Source of the DNA: Candidatus Scalindua rubra
GTDB taxonomy: Bacteria; Planctomycetota; Brocadiia; Brocadiales; Scalinduaceae
Direction of reading: 5' to 3'
NCBI GenBank assembly: GCA_001723765.1
Contig: MAYW01000001.1
Coordinates: 39,255 to 103,254 of the forward strand
DNA length: 64,000 bases
In this document: in pieces, positions 17,396 through 24,399 of the stretch
Numbering within the stretch: the stretch's first letter is position 1
How the letters are laid out: the number at the start of each line of letters is the position of its first letter
Program-made: the position numbers and the translations under genes
The notes under the pieces: generated by a model
Told to the model about the DNA's origin: nothing
The model's database searches: none
What the model saw: only the letters and a program-made list of their open reading frames with translations

Positions 17396-17417
17396 AACTA
17401 TTACAAAGGAAGATTAT

Positions 17418-18065
17418 ATGAGTATAAAAATTTTTCTGGCTGATGACCATAAAATTGTAAGAGACGGCCTTCGTTCGCTGCTTGAAAAGCAACCAGACAT
17501 GGAAGTTGTTGCTGAAGCGGAAGATGGACGAACGACAGTGAGGCAAGTACAAAAACTGCTGCCTGATGTAGTCATCATGGATATAAGCATGCATGATTTG
17601 AATGGTATTGAGGCAACTCGTCAGATTATTGCCAAATCCCCTCGTATTAAAGTACTTGCCTTATCGATGCATTCTGACAAGCGATTTATAGCAGGAATAC
17701 TCAGTGCAGGCGCATCAGGCTATCTAATAAAGGATAGTACCTTCAAGGAACTGATCAACGCAATCCGCGCAGTAGTCTCAGATCAGATATATCTTAGTCC
17801 TCGTATAGCCGGTATCGTAACCGAGGACTATGTTAATTACCTGACAGCAACTGACTCCTCGGCTAGCTCAATCCTGACGGTCAGAGAACGTGAAATTCTT
17901 CAACTTCTTGCTGAGGGCAAGACCACAAAACAAGTAGCCTCTCAACTTCATGTGAGTGTCAAGACTATCGAGACCCATCGCCATAGGATCATGGACAAAT
18001 TGGGTATTTACAGCATAGCAGAACTTACCAAATATGCCGTACGAGAAGGGCTGACATCTCTCTAA
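17418..18065 (+). CDS. NarL/FixJ-type response regulator (paralogue 1)
   Basis: 215 aa. Receiver domain with the acidic pair in LADDHK (about 8-11), phospho-aspartate in VVIMDISM (about 54), threonine/serine in LALSMHS and lysine in LIKDST. Then a LuxR-type helix-turn-helix (LTVREREILQLLAEGKTTKQVASQLHVSVKTIETH, about 150-185). It is the probable partner of the HisKA_3 kinase just upstream, although 287 bp of repeat-bearing DNA separates them. Very similar copies follow at 18546 and 20311, which makes signal sharing or branching likely. AGGA ribosome site before ATG. Confidence 0.9.
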   Translation: MSIKIFLADDHKIVRDGLRSLLEKQPDMEVVAEAEDGRTTVRQVQKLLPDVVIMDISMHDLNGIEATRQIIAKSPRIKVLALSMHSDKRFIAGILSAGASGYLIKDSTFKELINAIRAVVSDQIYLSPRIAGIVTEDYVNYLTATDSSASSILTVREREILQLLAEGKTTKQVASQLHVSVKTIETHRHRIMDKLGIYSIAELTKYAVREGLTSL

Positions 18066-18177
18066 TTTGCCCACACTTCAATTAAAATAAACCCTCTAAT
18101 ATCAGTATGTTGTAGAATTTCTGAGACGTCATGCTATGTAAATATTCGGTAAACCACATAAAAATGATACCAAAAAT

Positions 18178-18249
18178 GTAGGGCAAGCCTTTAGGCTTGC
18201 TTTATATAACCATAATAGGCTGTAACGCAAGGCTAAAGCCCTGCCCTAC
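18178..18249. repeat. Imperfect palindromic repeat (GTAGGGC family)
   Basis: GTAGGGCA at the left and TGCCCTAC at the right, with internal inverted arms around GCCTTTAG/CTAAAG(C)C. Similar in plan to the element at 24238-24294. Weaker outer arms extend it to about 18130-18277. Confidence 0.55.
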
Positions 18250-18379
18250 ACGTGGTTCACTGAATGCTTACCATGCTATTGTGAACGTAAGTATCAGGTA
18301 AATAGAAGTTAATATTCAGTTATTTACCAATTGTCAATATATGCAATGCTGAGTAGACTAAGTAGTCAATGTCATCGAC

Positions 18380-18535
18380 TACAGGGTGCATTCCCAAATT
18401 GTTGCAATACACCTATATCGGCGGGGAATATGGAGTGCATCGACCGTGTCGATGCAGGCAGTGACACGGTCACTGCACTCCAAAAAACCCAAAACAACCC
18501 GGTACAACAATTTGGGAATGCTCCCTTGACTACAT
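18380..18535. repeat. Nested palindromic element between regulators 1 and 2
   Basis: Outer arms GCATTCCCAAATTGTTG (18388-18404) and its inverse (18505-18521) are perfect. Inside lie GGAGTGCA/TGCACTCC (18432-18439, 18474-18481) and two more hairpins (CATCGAC/GTCGATG, GTGAC/GTCAC). GTAGTCAA-like bases stand outside both arms. The structure would fold into a cruciform with a branched head. Ends 10 bp before the second regulator gene. Confidence 0.65.
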
Positions 18536-18545
18536 AGGAGGCATT

Positions 18546-19151
18546 ATGAGCATAAGAATTGTCCTGGCTGATGACCATAGGATCGTGCGAGACGGTCTTC
18601 GTTCATTACTTGAAAAGCAACCAGACATGGAAGTAGTGGCCGAAGCGGAGGACGGACGAACAGCAGTACAAAAGGTACTGGAAATATTACCCGACGTGGT
18701 CATCATGGACGTAAGTATGAACAATTTGAACGGTATCGAGGCTACCCGTCAGATTATTGAGAAATCCCCCCGTATTAAGGTACTTGCCCTATCTATGTAT
18801 TCTGACATGCGTTTTGTATCTGGAATGTTCAGCGCTGGCGCTTCAGGTTATCTCATGAAGGATAGTACCTTCAAAGAACTGGTTGACGCCATCCGGGTAG
18901 TAATCTCGAACCAGATATATCTCAGTCCTCGTATAACCGACATCGTAACTAAAAATTATATACATCGCTTGTCAAAAACCAACAAACCTGTTTCCCCAAT
19001 CCTGACAGTCAGAGAGCTTGAGATAGTTAAACTTTTAGTTGAAGGCAAGACTATAAAACAAGTAGCAATGCACCTTAATGTGAGTGTGAAGGTTTTCGAG
19101 ACTTATCGCCGGAAAATCATGGAAAAGTTGAATATTTACAAATTTAACTGA
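18546..19151 (+). CDS. NarL-type response regulator (paralogue 2), C-terminally truncated
   Basis: 201 aa. Receiver and most of the LuxR-type DNA-binding domain are like paralogues 1 and 3 (aspartate in VVIMDVSM). The protein stops at NIYKFN, where the others continue SIAELTKYAVREGLTSL, so the last helix of the helix-turn-helix domain is missing. The recognition helix itself (VSVKVFETYRRK) is present but drifted: IETHR has become FETYR. Two bases after the stop the dispersed hairpin repeat begins, so insertion of that repeat probably cut the gene. DNA binding or dimerisation may be impaired. GGAGG precedes ATG. Confidence 0.85.
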   Translation: MSIRIVLADDHRIVRDGLRSLLEKQPDMEVVAEAEDGRTAVQKVLEILPDVVIMDVSMNNLNGIEATRQIIEKSPRIKVLALSMYSDMRFVSGMFSAGASGYLMKDSTFKELVDAIRVVISNQIYLSPRITDIVTKNYIHRLSKTNKPVSPILTVRELEIVKLLVEGKTIKQVAMHLNVSVKVFETYRRKIMEKLNIYKFN

Positions 19152-19152
19152 A

Positions 19153-19250
19153 CAGTCTATAAGGTAACAATTTTCAGTCAAAAAAAGCCTGCCCTTGTGC
19201 GATCCGCCCTGCGGTCTGGGCCAGGGCAAGAAATTGTCGGCTTAGAGACT
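19153..19250. repeat. Dispersed hairpin repeat (copy 2) carrying an inserted GC-rich palindrome
   Basis: Same element as 7787-7846, but its loop contains 39 extra bases (19189-19227, CTGCCCTTGTGC...CCAGGGC) that are themselves palindromic. The rest of the 19152-19575 gap shows a stretch related to the 7542 hairpin (19252-19275) and no gene. Confidence 0.6.
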
Positions 19251-19575
19251 AACAAGCCTGAACCAAAAAGGTTTTGTGCTTTTGATTTAAATACGTGTCA
19301 GGCATTTGGAGGTCTGTATTCAGGTATTTACTGATTGAATTCCCGTTAAATGCGAGGTATATTTATAATATATAAGATAAGAGCAAAAAAGGTTGTTCAC
19401 ACAAATATAGCCAAATTTGTTACTGAAAAAATGCTTCAATATGGCAAAAAACCTAATTTGGGATAATCATATCATGCTGTTTTCAAAGATGTATCAAATG
19501 CTGGCGTTACAATCGATAGAGTCAATCCAGTGCATTTGAACACTGTTTAATATATAAAAAAAAAGGAGTATACCA

Positions 19576-20097
19576 ATGAAAAGATTTGTAAACCCCGTTA
19601 GAAGGTTCAAATGGTGCGTTAGGTTCCACTCTCGCTATGTATTTTTTAACCCACACACATGGCGTGGCTTTCTTTCTTACGGGGTAAAAGTTGTTTTAAT
19701 GGCGATTCTGGCCGTATCGTTTACCTTGCCTGCATATGCCCAGGAAAAATTGTGGAATGAACTAAATGATAAAGCTACTACACTTTATCAACAAGGAAAA
19801 TATTCAGAGGCAATTAATGTAGCTAAAGAATCATTAAAAGTTGCAGAGGAAATATTTGGTTCCGACCATCCAAATTCTGTCACAACAATGAACAGTCTAG
19901 CGTGGTTTTATTATAGCCAGGGCAAATATGCCGAGGCCGAGCCTCTTCTCAAACGAGCACTGGAAATATCGGAAAAAGCCCTTGGCAAAGAACATCCCCA
20001 GATAGCCACAGTTCTAAGCAATCTGGCGGCACTTTATAAAGAGCAGGGCAAATATACCGAGGCCGAACCCCTTTACAACCAAGCACTTGAAATCTAA
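19576..20097 (+). CDS. Exported TPR protein, probably truncated by a stop codon
   Basis: 173 aa. Signal peptide (VVLMAILAVSFTLPAYAQE) after a basic 40-residue leader, then kinesin-light-chain-type tetratricopeptide repeats of about 42 aa (SLAWFYYSQGKYAEAEPLLKR, NLAALYKEQGKYTEAEPLYNQ). The frame ends LEI-TAA, but the next bases continue the repeat in the same frame as GKALGKEHPQ, then diverge to a second stop. So the stop falls where family repeats have a charged residue and the gene is a truncated remnant or a shortened form. GGAG ribosome site. It lies between regulators 2 and 3. Confidence 0.75.
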   Translation: MKRFVNPVRRFKWCVRFHSRYVFFNPHTWRGFLSYGVKVVLMAILAVSFTLPAYAQEKLWNELNDKATTLYQQGKYSEAINVAKESLKVAEEIFGSDHPNSVTTMNSLAWFYYSQGKYAEAEPLLKRALEISEKALGKEHPQIATVLSNLAALYKEQGKYTEAEPLYNQALEI

Positions 20098-20310
20098 GGA
20101 AAAGCTCTTGGGAAAGAGCATCCTCAGGATGACCTTTAGCCGTGAAGAGGTGAAACTAATGATAGAAGAAATTTTACGAGGCAATCTGAGGTGAGAGAAA
20201 AGGCAAAGATTGTTACTGAGATTAAGCTTCCTTCTATGAAGAAGAAAAAAATGTAAAGAAGGAAAAATAAGACAAAATTTTACACATTTAACTTATAGAA
20301 AGGGAAGGAT

Positions 20311-20958
20311 ATGAGTATAAGAGTTGTTGTGGCTGATGACCACAAACTCGTGCGAGATGGACTTCGTTCGCTGCTAGAGAAGCAAAAAGGTATGGAAGTT
20401 GTTGCCGAAACCGAGGATGGAAGAACGACAGTACAGCAGGTTCAGAAACAATCTCCTGATGTGGTCATTATGGATATAAGCATGCATGATTTGAATGGTG
20501 TAGATGCCACCCGTCAAATTATTGCCAAATCTCCTCGTGTTAAAGTACTTGCTCTATCTATACATTCCGACAGGCGGTTTGTAGCTGGAATTCTTAGTGC
20601 GGGAGCTTCGGGTTACTTGCTAAAGGACAGTGGGTTTGTGGAACTAGCCGATGCCATTCGCATTGTGGTTTCAAATCAAACCTATCTTAGCCCTCGTATT
20701 GCTGGTATCGTGGCCGAGGACTATGTAAATCGCCGGACAGCGACTGATGCCACCGCTCACTCAATCCTGACAGCAAGAGAACGTGAAGTGCTTCAGCTTA
20801 TTGCCGAAGGCAAGTCCACAAAACAAACGGCCCGTCACCTTCAAGTGAGTGTAAAGACTATAGAGAGCCACCGTCAGAATATTATGGAGAAGTTGGGAAT
20901 TTATAGTGTAGCTGAACTTACCAAATATGCAGTCCGTGAAGGACTGACATCTCTCTAA
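20311..20958 (+). CDS. NarL-type response regulator (paralogue 3)
   Basis: 215 aa and close to paralogue 1 along its full length: the same start MSI, aspartate in VVIMDISMHDLNG, lysine in LLKDSG, and the complete LuxR-type domain ending AELTKYAVREGLTSL. AAGGGAAGG precedes the ATG. The gene follows the truncated TPR gene after 213 bp that hold only short out-of-frame remnants, and is followed by a 338-bp MITE-like element. With the other two copies it shows repeated duplication of one regulator behind a single kinase. Confidence 0.9.
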   Translation: MSIRVVVADDHKLVRDGLRSLLEKQKGMEVVAETEDGRTTVQQVQKQSPDVVIMDISMHDLNGVDATRQIIAKSPRVKVLALSIHSDRRFVAGILSAGASGYLLKDSGFVELADAIRIVVSNQTYLSPRIAGIVAEDYVNRRTATDATAHSILTAREREVLQLIAEGKSTKQTARHLQVSVKTIESHRQNIMEKLGIYSVAELTKYAVREGLTSL

Positions 20959-20971
20959 ACCTCGTTTTTTC

Positions 20972-21309
20972 CCGCATATATTCAGAACTCAGTAAATAAA
21001 TACCTTTTACAACTTTAGAATCGCAAATGAAATGTAACTCATACCTTCCCGCCCGGCCAAGCCGTTCGGACGGGCAGGTTTGAGTTGCCCTTGCTATATC
21101 CAAGCTAGGTGGCCGCCACTTTCTGTCGGCTAATTCATTCCATATCGTTTTACATACTAGAATGGCTAAAGGCTAAAGCCATGAGTTACATCTCTGCCTG
21201 TGCGATGCACGCAGACAGGGAACTCTTTAGGACAAAAAGGTGGTACTGGATTTGCGATTGTTTTTGGTTTATGAAGGCTCATTTACTGAGTTCTGAGTAT
21301 ATGTTGCGG
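20972..21309. mobile_element. MITE-like element with 28-bp terminal inverted repeats
   Basis: Left end CCGCATATATTCAGAACTCA and right end ...TTCTGAGTATATGTTGCGG are inverted copies over about 28 bases with a three-base gap. Sub-terminal inverted arms (TCGCAAAT/ATTTGCGA; ATGTAACTCAT/ATGAGTTACAT) continue the symmetry inwards. The middle holds a GC-rich palindrome (21048-21078). No transposase frame inside, so it is non-autonomous. Confidence 0.6.
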
Positions 21310-21329
21310 AAAGCTTGAATACCCAAAAA

Positions 21330-21430
21330 TGTCATTCTGAACCAGGTCCTGAATTTAATTCAGGATCTCCGATTTCAGAATCTATATATGTCAATATGTT
21401 AAGAGACCCTGAAACGAGTTCAGGGTGACA
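21330..21430. repeat. TGTCATTCTGAA-type palindromic repeat
   Basis: Starts TGTCATTCTGAACCAGGTCC and ends TTCAGGGTGACA. Its first 53 bases recur, with two mismatches, inside the MITE at 40625-40782 (40659-40711). The rest of the gap to 21662 shows no gene. Confidence 0.6.
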
Positions 21431-21662
21431 ATATAGTGTTTCCGCAACAGATACTAATTACCACACTTAAAATATCAATCCTATCATTTTATTACCGCAA
21501 TTCCCGATATTAATTTCAGGTATTTAGAAGTCTATAACTAGGTATTCACCAATTGTGCCATTATGTGATGGTTGATAGACTATCAACGCTATATGAAATG
21601 AAGTATTGAGTATTAATAATTTTATATGAAGAATATTTCTTTTAAAAGGAGGGAGATATAGT

Positions 21663-23252
21663 ATGAAGAAAAGAATTTTTTTAATAGGATTTTCAGTATT
21701 TGTTATTTTTGGGATGTTGATGTCAACATTGCCGAGGGAGTCTCAGGCAATCCCGCCATTTGCAAGGAAATATCAGACGGCATGTACAACATGCCACTGG
21801 GCGACGTTTCCAAAGCTGAATGCATTTGGCAGGGCATTTCGTGCAAGTGGTCTGAGGATACCCTTTGGTAACGATGAGGTTTTTGTAAGGGATAAACCTG
21901 TATCTTTAGGAGCGGATATCTGGTCATCGTTATTTCCCAAGGCATTATGGCCATCCGATATGCCAGGATTGCCGCCTGTAGGTCTTGCTTTCAAATCTGA
22001 ATTCAATATGACGAGAGAAAGAAATAGGAATCCTATGGGTGTGGGCGCTACACGACGTGACAATTTTCCTGGTAATTTTTTTAGTGGTATAGGTAGTGTA
22101 GAGCTTTTCAGTGGTGGAACGTTGGGAGAGACTCTTTCTTGGTTTGGTGTTGTTGGTATCTTTGATAATGAAGGTTTTGGAGGTAGTACAACAGATATCG
22201 ACAGGGCTTACTTCAACTGGGCGCCATTTATCTTTGGTGAGCAGGGGTATGTTAATGTAAGATTTGGTCAATTCGAGCCTCGTGCAGTACCCGTTTCAAA
22301 CCATAGAAGACAAATCAGGCTAACGCCTTACCTGATGGACATTTTTCCGGTCTTACCGGCAGGTAACTTCTTTGGTTTCGCGCCCACCCAGAAGGGTATT
22401 GAAATATGGGGCAGCTTGAATGGTTTTGGTGGTAAGGGTGGTCTTGAGTGGGCAGCAGGTATTGTTAATGGTCAGCCAGGAGGCGCTCTTGGCGCATTCG
22501 ATGGCGCATCAGGAGTTGCAGGCACAATAAGAGACAACGTAAATACTAGAAATAATGGACGTTTTGATGTGAACAGCGGGAAAGACTGGTATGTTACTGC
22601 CTCGTATAAGATTGGAGGTATGGGTGTACTTGGCGAAGAAGGAGTTGCTGAAAAACTGGAACTAACCGAAAACTGGCAAGATAACTCTATAAGGATAAAG
22701 GGGTATTATTATCAGGGTACTACAGGCGCATTTACTGATACTATAGGTGGTGGTATAGGAAACGCTGCTTTCCTGGGTGGCGCGACTAATGATAACTGGG
22801 ACGAAGATGCAAATCAATTTAAGCGTTTTGGAGTTGTGCTTGATGCAAACTGGTGGAACTTTAATATTATAGGCGCAGCATCATATATGGAGGATGACCT
22901 AAAGGGGACTACAACCTTTAACGCAATGGGGAATATGCCGCTAGAGACGGGTGATAAGTTCGACGTAGAGATATATACGACAGAGGTTCAGTATGTCGCA
23001 AATCCATGGCTTGTGCCTTCTTTTAGATTTGAGAAGATAAATCCTGATTATGATGTAAGAGACCTTAATACATTTGAGCGGTATTCCTTTGATGTAGCAA
23101 TCCTTGCAAGGGCAAACATAAAGTTCCTTGCCGGCGCCACATTTTCATCCCTTCCAGATGCAAGAACAGGCACAAATGGTTTAGATATGGCAAACCCTGA
23201 TTTGCCACCTTTTGATGATATGTGGAGGATTGGTGTAGATATTGATTTCTAA
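21663..23252 (+). CDS. Outer-membrane barrel protein with one haem-c motif
   Basis: 529 aa. Signal peptide (IFLIGFSVFVIFGMLMSTLP), then a short haem domain, PPFARKYQTACTTCHWATFPKLNAFGRAFRASG, with one CxxCH (about residues 41-45), then a long beta-barrel-like region rich in aromatic strands to the end (MWRIGVDIDF). The FARKY...CxxCH...FPKLNAFGR head is a recognisable family of cytochrome-porin fusions in bacteria with respiratory metal or nitrogen metabolism. It could move electrons across the outer membrane. GGAGG ribosome site. First gene of the respiratory block, 158 bp before the cupredoxin gene. Confidence 0.75.
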   Translation: MKKRIFLIGFSVFVIFGMLMSTLPRESQAIPPFARKYQTACTTCHWATFPKLNAFGRAFRASGLRIPFGNDEVFVRDKPVSLGADIWSSLFPKALWPSDMPGLPPVGLAFKSEFNMTRERNRNPMGVGATRRDNFPGNFFSGIGSVELFSGGTLGETLSWFGVVGIFDNEGFGGSTTDIDRAYFNWAPFIFGEQGYVNVRFGQFEPRAVPVSNHRRQIRLTPYLMDIFPVLPAGNFFGFAPTQKGIEIWGSLNGFGGKGGLEWAAGIVNGQPGGALGAFDGASGVAGTIRDNVNTRNNGRFDVNSGKDWYVTASYKIGGMGVLGEEGVAEKLELTENWQDNSIRIKGYYYQGTTGAFTDTIGGGIGNAAFLGGATNDNWDEDANQFKRFGVVLDANWWNFNIIGAASYMEDDLKGTTTFNAMGNMPLETGDKFDVEIYTTEVQYVANPWLVPSFRFEKINPDYDVRDLNTFERYSFDVAILARANIKFLAGATFSSLPDARTGTNGLDMANPDLPPFDDMWRIGVDIDF

Positions 23253-23410
23253 GCGTTTTTCCAGCCCCGATAAGCTGACCCGAGCGGTAGCGAGCGGTCA
23301 GCTTATCAATGTCGTTATGTTGGGGATAACTTATCCCGACCGGGGAAAAATCGTTCGGATAGGTGTGCCTAAATTTGCTAAATTTTGAGGTAAGAAAGGA
23401 GCTATTGAGT

Positions 23411-24205
23411 ATGAAAAAATCTATTTGTTTTTTTATGGTTACGTTATTTGCCGGATTTTTCTGTGTTTTTAATCTTACCCACATTAATGACGCAAGCCAG
23501 AACGATATCGGGCTGGTATTCGGGCAGGAAGCACAGGAGGAAAAGACGACACTTACAGAAGAAGAGGCGGAGATAGCGCAGCAAAAATTAGAAAAGGCAA
23601 TGAAGGAATTAAAAAGAGAGGTAAGGACAGAGGTTAAGGTTGAAAATGGTAGAACTATTACAGGAACTGTAAAATGTACAAGAGTCAGGTATCCTGAGAA
23701 TGTAGTTGTTTATGTCGAGGAAGTAGGTGACAATAAATACCCTGCTCCAGAGGAGCATGGTGTTATAGATCAGTTGATTTTGACTTTTGTCCCTCATGTT
23801 ATAGCTGTGCAAAAGGGCACGACGATTGATTTTCCAAATAGTGATTCGGTGCGTCATAGTGTATTTTCTCCTGAATACAGTTGCCAGCAGGTTAATCTTG
23901 GCACTTACGATGTGGGTGTTGTAAAACAGGTTAAATTCGAAGAGTCCTGTGAGATACCTCTTTTGTGTAATGTTCATATAGAAATGTCAGCCTTTGTTCT
24001 GGTGCTTGATAATCCTTATTTTTCAGTTACTGGAAAGGATGGGATTTTTGAGATAGAGAATGTACCGCCGGGTAACTACAAGTTGAGTGCATGGCATGAA
24101 AAGCTTAGAACGGTGACTAAAGATGTAACACTAGAAGCAGGAAAGACGACGGCAAGTGTAAATTTTTTACTAAAGAAGAAAAAGAAGAGGAGGAAGAAAA
24201 AGTGA
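23411..24205 (+). CDS. Exported cupredoxin-like (blue copper) protein
   Basis: 265 aa. Signal peptide (MKKSICFFMVTLFAGFFCVF), a charged helical linker (about 45-80), and a plastocyanin-like domain. Type-1 copper ligands are visible: His in SVRHSVF and Cys...His...Met in PLLCNVHIEMSAF, the usual CxxH-x-x-M-like cluster. The next segment (DGIFEIENVPPGNYKLSAWHE) is a carboxypeptidase-regulatory-like beta fold, and the tail is a run of lysines. Such proteins are annotated as methylamine-utilisation-like. Likely a periplasmic electron carrier to or from the following complex. Start at 23411 with GGAG nine bases before. Confidence 0.75.
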   Translation: MKKSICFFMVTLFAGFFCVFNLTHINDASQNDIGLVFGQEAQEEKTTLTEEEAEIAQQKLEKAMKELKREVRTEVKVENGRTITGTVKCTRVRYPENVVVYVEEVGDNKYPAPEEHGVIDQLILTFVPHVIAVQKGTTIDFPNSDSVRHSVFSPEYSCQQVNLGTYDVGVVKQVKFEESCEIPLLCNVHIEMSAFVLVLDNPYFSVTGKDGIFEIENVPPGNYKLSAWHEKLRTVTKDVTLEAGKTTASVNFLLKKKKKRRKKK

Positions 24206-24237
24206 TACTATATTTGACATGAGATAAGCAAATAGTT

Positions 24238-24376
24238 GTAGGGCGCGTTTCTTACGCGCCATTATAATTATGTCGGGTAAGAAACCCGACCTACTTTGAA
24301 ACCTGTCCTGACGACATGTCAGGATTCAGCACAAGTTTTAAAGTTTTTCCTTTGCGTCCTCTGCGTCTTTGCGGTG
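24238..24376. repeat. Two short repeats in the gap before the bd-like gene
   Basis: 24238-24294 is an imperfect palindrome (GTAGGGCGCG... to ...CCCGACCTAC) of the same plan as 18178-18249. 24350-24376 is the exact copy of 17369-17395, and 24371-24390 matches 17142-17161 inverted. Confidence 0.6.
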
Positions 24377-24399
24377 GGCTGAACTGTTACAATTAAAAT

